Of a stretch of DNA of 31,304 bases, positions 22,872 to 29,109 are shown piece by piece. The position numbers and the translations under genes were made by a program. The DNA is from a virus: the IMG/VR virus record IMGVR_UViG_3300044547_001769, positions 1 to 31,304 of that record. One strand, given 5' to 3'. The notes beneath the pieces are model-generated. The model was not told the DNA's origin. It saw only the letters and a program-made list of their open reading frames with translations, and did not search any database. Every line of letters starts with the position of its first letter. Position 1 is the stretch's first letter.

Positions 22872-23264
22872 ATGACTCCAGTATACATTAACATCGGCAA
22901 ATATGGCGACAAGCATTACTACAAGGACAAAGCAATGACGATACATCATCGTGAAGACGGTCCTGCGGTTGAATACCCCGATGGAGATAAATCTTGGTAC
23001 ATCAATGGAAAACTTCATCGTGAAGATGGTCCTGCGGTTGAATATGCCGATGGAGGTAAAGCTTGGTTCATCGATGGAAAACGCCATCGTGAAGACGGTC
23101 CTGCAATTGAATTTGCCAATGGACGTAAAGCTTGGTACATCGATGGAGTTTCACTAAGTGAACGAGAATTCCTCAAGCGAACTGCTCCAGAAATCGTCTT
23201 GACGATGGACGAGATTGCATCTAAGTTTGGGATTGAAGTGAGCAAGTTGAAGATCACTAAGTAA
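22872..23264 (+). CDS. HREDGPA/MORN-like repeat protein, 3 modules (copy 3)
   Basis: This is the first gene of the P6 array, with 130 residues and three modules. The lead-in is MTPVYINIGKYGDKHYYKDK and the tail enters through VSLSEREFLKRTAPEIVLTM. Unlike copies 1 and 2 it is read directly from a promoter with the conserved AAGGA leader. Its last module has FANGRKAWYIDG, the only Arg at the hypervariable module position 14. Function is unknown; the family is probably a set of beta-hairpin repeat binders. Confidence 0.92.
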   Translation: MTPVYINIGKYGDKHYYKDKAMTIHHREDGPAVEYPDGDKSWYINGKLHREDGPAVEYADGGKAWFIDGKRHREDGPAIEFANGRKAWYIDGVSLSEREFLKRTAPEIVLTMDEIASKFGIEVSKLKITK

Positions 23265-23301
23265 GTAAGTAAGGAACACGAAACGAACACTAAAACACAT
23301 T

Positions 23302-23832
23302 ATGACTCCAGTATACATTATCATCAACGAATACAGAAGTAAGCATTACTACAAGGACAAAGCAATGACGATACATCATCGTGAAGACGGTCCTGCAATT
23401 GAACATGCCAATGGAGGTAAAGTTTGGTACGTCAATGGAAAACTTCATCGTGAAGATGGTCCTGCTATTGAATATGCCGATGGAGGTAAAGAATGGTACT
23501 CTAATGGAAAACGCCATCGTGAAGACGGTCCTGCGGCTGAATACGCTAATGTAGGTAAATTTTGGTACGTCGATGGAAAACTTCATCGTGAAGACGGTCC
23601 TGCAATTGAATTTGCCGGTGGACATAAAGAATGGTACGTCGATGGAAAACTTCATCGTGAAGACGGTCCTGCGGTTGAATATGCCGATGGGAGTAAATTT
23701 TGGTATCTCGATGGAGTGGAACACGATGAACAAGAATTCCTCAAGCGAACTGCTCCAGAAATCGTCTTGACGATGGACGAAATTGCTGCTAAGTTTGGTA
23801 TCGAAGTTAGCAAGCTAAAGATCACTAAGTAA
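23302..23832 (+). CDS. HREDGPA/MORN-like repeat protein, 5 modules (copy 4)
   Basis: This 176-residue protein has five modules. The lead-in has EYRSKHYYKDK instead of EYGNK. Module 3 contains ANVGK, the only loss of the invariant Gly13. The tail enters through VEHDEQEFLKRTAPEIVLTM and has DEIAAKFG. The spacer before it holds GAACACGAAACGAACACTAA. Role unknown, as for its siblings. Confidence 0.92.
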   Translation: MTPVYIIINEYRSKHYYKDKAMTIHHREDGPAIEHANGGKVWYVNGKLHREDGPAIEYADGGKEWYSNGKRHREDGPAAEYANVGKFWYVDGKLHREDGPAIEFAGGHKEWYVDGKLHREDGPAVEYADGSKFWYLDGVEHDEQEFLKRTAPEIVLTMDEIAAKFGIEVSKLKITK

Positions 23833-23855
23833 GTAAGGAACCCAAAACGAACATT

Positions 23856-24386
23856 ATGACTCCAGTATACATTATCATCAACGAATACGGAAACAAGTAT
23901 TACTACAAGGACCAAGCAATGACGATACGCCATCGTGAAGATGGTCCTGCGGTTGAACTTGCCGGTGGAGATAAATCTTGGTTCATCGATGGAAAACTTC
24001 ATCGTGAAGACGGTCCTGCAATTGAATACGCCGATGGAGGTAAAGAATGGTACGTCGATGGAAAACTTCATCGTAAAGATGGTCCTGCAATTGAATATGC
24101 CGATGGGAGTAAAGTTTGGTACGTCGATGGAAAACGCCATCGTGAAGATGGTCCTGCAATTGAATATGCCAGTGGAGGTAAATCTTGGTTCGTCAATGGA
24201 AAACGCCATCGTGAAGATGGTCCTGCAGTTGAACTTGCCGGTGGACATAAAGAATGGTACGTCGATGGAGTTTCACTAAGTGAACAAGAATTCCTCAAGC
24301 GAACTGCTAAAGAAATCGTCTTGACAATGGACGAGATTGCATCTAAGTTTGGGATTGAAGTGAGCAAGCTAAAGATCACTAAGTAA
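23856..24386 (+). CDS. HREDGPA/MORN-like repeat protein, 5 modules (copy 5)
   Basis: This 176-residue protein has five modules. One module begins HRKDGPA, a variant also seen in copies 1 and 2. It carries KDQAMTI instead of KDKAMTI. The tail enters through VSLSEQEFLKRTAKEIVLTM. The spacer before it is short (23 bases, GGAACCCAAAACGAACATT). Confidence 0.92.
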   Translation: MTPVYIIINEYGNKYYYKDQAMTIRHREDGPAVELAGGDKSWFIDGKLHREDGPAIEYADGGKEWYVDGKLHRKDGPAIEYADGSKVWYVDGKRHREDGPAIEYASGGKSWFVNGKRHREDGPAVELAGGHKEWYVDGVSLSEQEFLKRTAKEIVLTMDEIASKFGIEVSKLKITK

Positions 24387-24416
24387 GGAACCCAAAACGA
24401 ACACGAAACGAACATT

Positions 24417-24878
24417 ATGACTCCAGTATACATTATCATCGGCAAATACGGAAACAAGCATTACTACAAGGACAAAGCAATGACGATACTTCATCGTGAA
24501 GATGGTCCTGCGGCTGAACATGCCAATGGATGTAAAGAATGGTACTCTAATGGAAAACATCATCGTGAAGACGGTCCTGCGGTTGAATATGCCAATGGAC
24601 ATAAAGCTTGGTTCATCGATGGAAAACTTCATCGTGAAGATGGTCCTGCAGTTGAACTTGCCGGTGGACATAAAGAATGGTACGTCAATGGAAAACGCCA
24701 TCGTGAAGACGGTCCTGCGGTTGAATATGCCGATGGACATAAAGCTTGGTTCATCGATGGAGTTTCACTAAGTGAACAAGAATTCCTTCTTAAAACCGCT
24801 AAAGAAATCGTCTTGACGATGGACGAGATTGCATCTAAGTTTGGGATTGAAGTGAGCAAGCTGAAGATCCAGAAGTAA
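24417..24878 (+). CDS. HREDGPA/MORN-like repeat protein, 4 modules (copy 6)
   Basis: This 153-residue protein has four modules. Modules 3-4 are nearly identical over about 125 bp to modules 1-2 of copy 9; only the codon CAT versus GGT at module position 14 differs. This is the clearest sign of exchange within the array. It contains ANGCK (Cys at the hypervariable position 14). The tail is VSLSEQEFLLKTAKEIVLTM. Confidence 0.92.
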   Translation: MTPVYIIIGKYGNKHYYKDKAMTILHREDGPAAEHANGCKEWYSNGKHHREDGPAVEYANGHKAWFIDGKLHREDGPAVELAGGHKEWYVNGKRHREDGPAVEYADGHKAWFIDGVSLSEQEFLLKTAKEIVLTMDEIASKFGIEVSKLKIQK

Positions 24879-24918
24879 CGAACACGAAACGAACACGAAA
24901 CGAACACTAAAACACATT

Positions 24919-25449
24919 ATGACTCCAGTATACATTAACATCGGCAAATATGGCGACAAGCATTACTACAAGGACAAAGCAATGACGATACGCCATCGTG
25001 AAGACGGTCCTGCTATTGAACTTGCCGATGGAGGTAAATCTTGGTTCGTCAATGGAAAACGCCATCGTGAAGACGGTCCTGCGGCTGAAGATGCCGATGG
25101 ACATAAAGAATGGTTCATCGATGGAAAACATCATCGTGAAGACGGTCCTGCAATTGAATATGCCGGTGGAGGTAAAGCTTGGTACTCCAATGGAAAACTT
25201 CATCGTGAAGACGGTCCTGCAATTGAATATGCCGATGGGAGTAAATTTTGGTTCGTCAATGGAAAACTTCATCGTGAAGACGGTCCTGCAGTTGAACATT
25301 CCGATGGAGGTAAAGAATGGTACGTCAATGGAGTGGAACACGGTGAACGAGAATTCCTCAAGCGAACTGCTAAAGAAATCGTCTTGACGATGGACGAGAT
25401 TGCATCTAAGTTTGGCATTGAAGTGAGCAAGCTAAAGATCACTAAGTAA
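24919..25449 (+). CDS. HREDGPA/MORN-like repeat protein, 5 modules (copy 7)
   Basis: This 176-residue protein has five modules. The lead-in MTPVYINIGKYGDKHYYKDK is shared with copy 3. Modules include EDADGHKEWFIDG and EHSDGGKEWYVNG (Ser in place of Ala11). The spacer before it is the longest in the array (about 40 bases with three GAAACGAACAC-like units). Confidence 0.92.
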   Translation: MTPVYINIGKYGDKHYYKDKAMTIRHREDGPAIELADGGKSWFVNGKRHREDGPAAEDADGHKEWFIDGKHHREDGPAIEYAGGGKAWYSNGKLHREDGPAIEYADGSKFWFVNGKLHREDGPAVEHSDGGKEWYVNGVEHGEREFLKRTAKEIVLTMDEIASKFGIEVSKLKITK

Positions 25450-25483
25450 GTAAGGAACCCAAAACGAACACGAAACGAACATT

Positions 25484-25807
25484 ATGACTCCAGTATACAT
25501 TATCATCAACGAATACGGAAACAAGCATTACTACAAGGACAAAGCAATGACGATACGCCATCGTGAAGACGGTCCTGCGGTTGAACTTGCCGATGGGAGT
25601 AAAGCTTGGTACTCTAATGGAAAACGCCATCGTGAAGATGGTCCTGCGGTTGAATACCCCGATGGACATAAAGTTTGGTATCTCGACGGAGTGAAACACG
25701 GTGAACAAGAATTCCTTCTTAAAACCGCTAAAGAAATCGTCTTGACGATGGACGAGATTGCATCTAAGTTTGGGATTGAAGTGAGCAAGCTCAAGATCCA
25801 GAAGTAA
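25484..25807 (+). CDS. HREDGPA/MORN-like repeat protein, 2 modules (copy 8)
   Basis: This is the shortest member: 107 residues, two modules. Its second module has EYPDGHKVWYLDG, with Pro replacing Ala11 as in copy 3 module 1. The tail enters through VKHGEQEFLLKTAKEIVLTM. Its size shows that two modules are compatible with the fixed ends. Confidence 0.92.
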   Translation: MTPVYIIINEYGNKHYYKDKAMTIRHREDGPAVELADGSKAWYSNGKRHREDGPAVEYPDGHKVWYLDGVKHGEQEFLLKTAKEIVLTMDEIASKFGIEVSKLKIQK

Positions 25808-25836
25808 CGAACCCGAAACAAACACTAAAACACATT

Positions 25837-26298
25837 ATGACTCCAGTATACATTATCATCGGCAAATACGGAAACAAGCATTACTACAAGGACAAAGCAA
25901 TGACGATACTTCATCGTGAAGATGGTCCTGCAGTTGAACTTGCCGGTGGACATAAAGAATGGTACGTCAATGGAAAACGCCATCGTGAAGACGGTCCTGC
26001 GGTTGAATATGCCGATGGAGGTAAAGCTTGGTTCATCGATGGAAAACGCCATCGTGAAGACGGTCCTGCGGTTGAACTTGCCAGTGGAGGTAAAGAATGG
26101 TACGTCAATGGAAAACGCCATCGTGAAGACGGTCCTGCGGTTGAACTTGCCGATGGATGTAAAGCTTGGTTCATCGATGGAGTTTCACTAAGTGAACAAG
26201 AATTCCTTCTTAAAACCGCTAAAGAAATCGTCTTGACGATGGACGAAATTGCATCTAAGTTTGGGATTGATGTAAGCAAGCTAAAGATCTCTAAGTAA
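25837..26298 (+). CDS. HREDGPA/MORN-like repeat protein, 4 modules (copy 9)
   Basis: This 153-residue protein is the last of the array, with four modules. The N-terminal third and first two modules match copy 6 (modules 3-4) closely. The tail has FGIDVSKLKISK, differing from the usual EVSKLKI. It is followed at once by a hypothetical gene and two lipoproteins in the same transcription unit. Confidence 0.92.
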   Translation: MTPVYIIIGKYGNKHYYKDKAMTILHREDGPAVELAGGHKEWYVNGKRHREDGPAVEYADGGKAWFIDGKRHREDGPAVELASGGKEWYVNGKRHREDGPAVELADGCKAWFIDGVSLSEQEFLLKTAKEIVLTMDEIASKFGIDVSKLKISK

Positions 26299-26320
26299 GG
26301 AACTCTGATAAAATAAAAAT

Positions 26321-26668
26321 ATGAATCGTACAAGTAAACTATCTAGGCTTTTTAAATTCTTCTGGATGTCTCAAGCTGAACCTGATGAGACATGGGATAA
26401 ACTATTGAATCTCCTGATTGATAAAGGAACTGTTACAAAAGTAGATAACTTCACAATTACATTCGACAACGCCTTTACTGTTTGGACCTCCAATCACCCA
26501 TACGCTAGTGGAATCCTTTATGTGTACAAAGGTAAGTACACTGACGAGAGACTACACTGCTCTAAGGCAACTAAAATTCGACTAGAGGATTTTTATTACA
26601 AATATCTAGAAGATACAAAAGCTCAAAGTTATGTAGAGAAAGAACTAAAGATCTATAAGAACAAGTAA
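26321..26668 (+). CDS. Hypothetical protein (115 aa)
   Basis: This basic/aromatic protein starts MNRTSKLSRLFKFFWMSQAE and continues with FTITFDNAFTVWTSNHPYAS and a lysine-rich end. It is probably soluble with beta strands. It follows the array by 22 bp with no promoter or terminator between, so it is likely co-transcribed with the repeat genes. No family is recognised. Confidence 0.75.
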   Translation: MNRTSKLSRLFKFFWMSQAEPDETWDKLLNLLIDKGTVTKVDNFTITFDNAFTVWTSNHPYASGILYVYKGKYTDERLHCSKATKIRLEDFYYKYLEDTKAQSYVEKELKIYKNK

Positions 26669-26699
26669 GAACCAAAGGAACACCAATATAATAAACAAG

Positions 26700-27251
26700 A
26701 TGAAACTAATGAAACTAATGACAATCGTTGTGGCTGCTCTTATGCTGCCTTCGTGTATTGAAGAAACCCAGCCAAGTAATGCCAGCGGCAGTGTCTCAAA
26801 GAAGACTGTTGAGGTATCAACTGATGCTGATGGTTGGACTGTAGAACAGAAGAATATTGCTGAACGACTCAAGCGTGATAATGTCGCTGGAGCAATCAAG
26901 CATCTGTATGTGATTAGTCCTTATAGTGGTCAGGTGATTCTGTATTCCACCGTGAAAGGTAAGGTCACTTCATCTGGTAAGCGACTAACTCCTACAAGTG
27001 TATCAGCGGGTGCTTGGGAGTATGTCAACAGTCCTCATAGTGGTATGGGTGTCAATATTAACGGGCAGACAAAATACACATCAGAAGTGCTACAAGATGA
27101 TGGCTCTTATGGCAGTTCATGTGAATACATTTATTGGTTCAGCTCTAAGGGAACTTTCCATAGTCACTTCTTCACTGGTGGACAAATCATCCATGTTTCT
27201 GATCAACCAATTGCTGTAAAGAACATCACTCTTAACCTCGAAGACCGCTAA
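26700..27251 (+). CDS. Lipoprotein 1 downstream of the repeat array
   Basis: This 183-residue protein has a lipoprotein signal peptide (MKLMKLMTIVVAALMLPSC). The lipobox is LPSC with Cys19 as lipidation site; a start at 26709 would shorten it by three residues. The mature protein is Ser/Thr-rich at first, then has SVSAGAWEYVNSPHSGMGVN and YWFSSKGTFHSHFFTGGQII. It would sit in the outer or inner membrane facing the periplasm. No family is recognised; superinfection-exclusion lipoproteins are one precedent. In the P6 unit. Confidence 0.8.
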   Translation: MKLMKLMTIVVAALMLPSCIEETQPSNASGSVSKKTVEVSTDADGWTVEQKNIAERLKRDNVAGAIKHLYVISPYSGQVILYSTVKGKVTSSGKRLTPTSVSAGAWEYVNSPHSGMGVNINGQTKYTSEVLQDDGSYGSSCEYIYWFSSKGTFHSHFFTGGQIIHVSDQPIAVKNITLNLEDR

Positions 27252-27252
27252 T

Positions 27253-27717
27253 ATGAAAACCGTTGTATATATTTTTCTCTCTCTGGTAGCATGTACTGTC
27301 ATCATTGGATGTAGTATCCTGAGTAAAGGATGTTCTTATGTTGGCAAGGCAACTGCTGTCGTTGAACAACAACTAGATCCGGCTCTTCTCTTGAAGAAGT
27401 ATGAATGGTTCAAAAATGTAGCAGCAGAATGTGATAAGAAACTTGCTGATGTTCAGGTTTATAAGTCCCGTCTCACTAGTATGGAGAAGTCCTATGAAGG
27501 CACCTCTCGTAAGGATTGGGATCGAACTGATAAAGAACAGTTTAATCTATGGGAGCAAGAAGTTGCGGGTGTCGTTGCCAGTTATAACAGCCTAGCTGCT
27601 GAATATAATGCAGCCATGTCCAAGATCAACTATGCCTTTACCAATATCGGATCTCTCCCAAAGGGAGCAGCTGAACCATTGCCGCGAGAGGTGCGATCAT
27701 ATACTCTTTCCTTTTAA
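27253..27717 (+). CDS. Lipoprotein 2 with helical periplasmic domain
   Basis: This 154-residue protein starts one base after the preceding stop. The signal peptide MKTVVYIFLSLVACTVIIGC has lipobox IIGC (Cys20). The mature part is helical (ECDKKLADVQVYKSRL, EKSYEGTSRKDWDRTDKEQF, NSLAAEYNAAMSKINYAF), like LemA-type or coiled-coil lipoproteins. It is the last gene before the strong terminator at 27744, so its expression is tied to the P6 repeat-gene operon. Function is unknown. Confidence 0.8.
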   Translation: MKTVVYIFLSLVACTVIIGCSILSKGCSYVGKATAVVEQQLDPALLLKKYEWFKNVAAECDKKLADVQVYKSRLTSMEKSYEGTSRKDWDRTDKEQFNLWEQEVAGVVASYNSLAAEYNAAMSKINYAFTNIGSLPKGAAEPLPREVRSYTLSF

Positions 27718-27743
27718 AAGAACTCTTAAGAGCTAAATCATCG

Positions 27744-27772
27744 AGGCGTATCCCCTCCGATACGCCTTTTTT
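27744..27772 (+). terminator. Strong rho-independent terminator ending the P6 operon
   Basis: AGGCGTATC (27744-27752) and GATACGCCT (27759-27767) form a perfect 9-bp stem with a CCCTCC loop, followed by six T. It closes the unit that began at P6, so the seven repeat genes, the hypothetical gene and two lipoproteins are one transcription unit. Confidence 0.93.
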
Positions 27773-27826
27773 GTCTGAAAATTTTGGAAAAAAATGAACT
27801 TTTTTTGGATTTTATGCATTTTCTTG

Positions 27827-27855
27827 TTTACATTCGTCTAAAAACCTGTTAAAAT
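27827..27855 (+). promoter_or_regulatory. Promoter P7, sigma70-like with conserved leader
   Basis: TTTACA (27827-27832), 17-bp spacer ending AACCTGT, TAAAAT (27850-27855), then AATTCTGTAAGGAAACCACC to the ATG at 27878. The upstream AACTTTTTTTGG/ATGCATTTTC block matches the P5 and P6 cassettes. Confidence 0.92.
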
Positions 27856-27877
27856 AATTCTGTAAGGAAACCACCAC

Positions 27878-28054
27878 ATGTCGAACCTCGATTCCCTGCT
27901 TCCCGATTCTCTCGAACTTCTTGCAATGTTTGAAACCGCCGCTGCAATCGCAGCAGCAGCTTATGCCGAAGAAGAGGATTCGCTCGAACTCGCTTTTCAA
28001 AAAGCTGCGAGTTCCGCAACGGTTGATTACATTATCTCTAACAAGAATCGCTAA
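27878..28054 (+). CDS. Small alanine-rich acidic protein (58 aa), first gene of the P7 operon
   Basis: ATG 27878 lies directly after the P7 leader. The product (MSNLDSLLPDSLELLAMFET, AAAIAAAAYAEEEDSLELAF) is a helical, alanine-rich, acidic peptide ending in Asn/Lys/Arg. No family is recognised. The promoter leader and precise start strongly support expression. Confidence 0.85.
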   Translation: MSNLDSLLPDSLELLAMFETAAAIAAAAYAEEEDSLELAFQKAASSATVDYIISNKNR

Positions 28055-28058
28055 TACC

Positions 28059-28271
28059 ATGACTGACCAACCACAATTTGATCGTGAACGCCACGGCGGA
28101 CTATTTGACCGAGGCAGCGCTGATGCTTATTACCGCCGCGCTTTTTCCCCTCACTGGTATCCACAAGGCACTGGTCGCGGTGAAGCCGTCATCAATCTGA
28201 CAAGTGAGGAAATTGAAGAATACCGCAAAGGCTTCCAATACCAAGAATCAACCGGAGAATTTAAGTACTGA
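28059..28271 (+). CDS. Hypothetical protein (70 aa)
   Basis: ATG 28059 begins four bases after the previous stop. Aromatic-rich sequence (DRERHGGLFDRGSADAYYRR, AFSPHWYPQGTGRGE) then EIEEYRKGFQYQES. The RGSADAYYRR segment with RGS/YYxR looks like small phage proteins of unknown role. The longer frame from 27921 is inside the previous gene and is not used. TGATG overlap couples it to the next gene. Confidence 0.8.
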   Translation: MTDQPQFDRERHGGLFDRGSADAYYRRAFSPHWYPQGTGRGEAVINLTSEEIEEYRKGFQYQESTGEFKY

Positions 28272-28588
28272 TGAAAATCAAATTCACAAGCGTCGATGTT
28301 ACTCCGCAGCCGTCATTGCCCAAAAGAAAGTGGCTTGAGTATCGCGTGAACGGTGTTACGATTGGATGTGCAATGACATTCATGTGTAACGGACGTTTCA
28401 ATGCAGGTCGCCTTGGCCGAACATTTGATTGGAATCATACAGGTCTCGAGAAACTTCTGGGAACCGAAAAGTACAATGCAAACCGTGATCGTTTCATATC
28501 TCCACGCGCAGACTTGGTTTATGGGACTGGTGCCACAATTCCTCTGAAGCGTGTAAAGGAAATCTTTACCGCTGTCGCAACTGCTTAA
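28271..28588 (+). CDS. Hypothetical protein (105 aa)
   Basis: This 105-residue protein begins on the stop of the previous gene. It has VDVTPQPSLPKRKWLEYRVN, GVTIGCAMTFMCNGRFNAG and ends with SPRADLVYGTGATIPLKRV. Two cysteines (C36, C41) are near the centre. A beta-rich fold is plausible. No family is recognised. It sits directly before the cREC-like gene and RtcB. Confidence 0.75.
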   Translation: MKIKFTSVDVTPQPSLPKRKWLEYRVNGVTIGCAMTFMCNGRFNAGRLGRTFDWNHTGLEKLLGTEKYNANRDRFISPRADLVYGTGATIPLKRVKEIFTAVATA

Positions 28589-28592
28589 TAAG

Positions 28593-28898
28593 ATGAAAGT
28601 TTTTCTCGATGACGAAAGAGTCACTCCGCAAGGATGGTTCCGAACATACAATCCCGACGACACGATTGATTTGCTGCACGCTGGTCTGGTGACTGAGCTT
28701 AGCCTCGATCATGACCTTGGTGATGACGACGAAATCGGAACTGGATATGACGTGGTTCTTTGGATTGAGGAAGCCGTTGCTTTGCGAGGCTTTGTTCCTC
28801 CAATCATTCACGTTCACTCCGCAAACTCTTCGGCCGCCGCAAAGATGCGTGCTGGAATCGAAACAATCCAAAGACTACACAATGCACTCTCCGTATAA
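28593..28898 (+). CDS. Cyclic-phosphate-processing receiver-like protein (cREC)
   Basis: This 101-residue protein has a receiver-like fold core: MKVFLDDERVTPQGWFRTY (acidic D6-D7), SLDHDLGDDDEIGTGYDVVL (residues 37-56) and IIHVHSANSSAAAKM (71-85). This matches, from memory, the small receiver-related domain proposed to process 2',3'-cyclic phosphates in RNA-repair gene neighbourhoods. It stands two genes before RtcB, which joins cyclic-phosphate ends, so they may act on the same damaged RNA. The response-regulator-like Asp/Lys set is altered, so it is not a normal phospho-receiver. Confidence 0.8.
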   Translation: MKVFLDDERVTPQGWFRTYNPDDTIDLLHAGLVTELSLDHDLGDDDEIGTGYDVVLWIEEAVALRGFVPPIIHVHSANSSAAAKMRAGIETIQRLHNALSV

Positions 28899-29049
28899 TC
28901 ATAACAAAAGAATCTGTGAAAAGCGTAGTCGCGCATTTTCTAATGCAATGCGTCATCCAGTGCGCTCACGTAAATGGAATAAGTGGATGAATCGGTGGGT
29001 TAAACTTGCGACTCAACTCGTCGACTCGAAACTATCTGAACTCTCGTAA
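28882..29049 (+). CDS. Small basic protein (55 aa) overlapping the cREC gene
   Basis: ATG 28882 lies 17 bp inside the cREC gene in another frame. The product (MHSPYNHNKRICEKRSRAFS, NAMRHPVRSRKWNKWMNRWV) is strongly basic with tryptophans, as expected of a nucleic-acid-binding peptide. No family is recognised. The following RtcB start is 60 bp downstream. Confidence 0.6.
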   Translation: MHSPYNHNKRICEKRSRAFSNAMRHPVRSRKWNKWMNRWVKLATQLVDSKLSELS

Positions 29050-29109
29050 ATCTTTAAATAATCCATAGTGATATTGCCTGTGGAAATTATTTATAAAAAT
29101 GACAATCTT

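Larger units (their letters stand above)
22872..26298 (+). repeat. Tandem array of seven HREDGPA-repeat genes
   Basis: Seven genes of one family stand head-to-tail with 23-38-base spacers, all driven by P6. They contain 28 copies of a 69-bp module: HREDGPA plus variable sequence with fixed E9, A11, G13, K15 and W17. Constant codons are nearly identical at DNA level (for example CATCGTGAAGAYGGTCCTGC). Protein lengths without indels are 61 plus 23 per module. Spacers are mostly built from GAACACGAAACGAACAC-like units. Confidence 0.95.

Noticed and set aside
171-26298. CRISPR-like array
   Set aside because: The repeats are 69-bp coding modules in frame with no spacer/repeat structure of CRISPR type.
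22776-26333. Long minus-strand and third-frame ORFs across the repeat array (for example proteins repeating FNCRTVFTM)
   Set aside because: They are by-products of a 69-bp periodic sequence without stops in several frames, have no start context, and the + frame carries the conserved protein ends.
29068-29109. GTG start for RtcB at 29068
   Set aside because: The extra 14 residues have no RtcB similarity and ATG 29110 begins at the expected position for the family.
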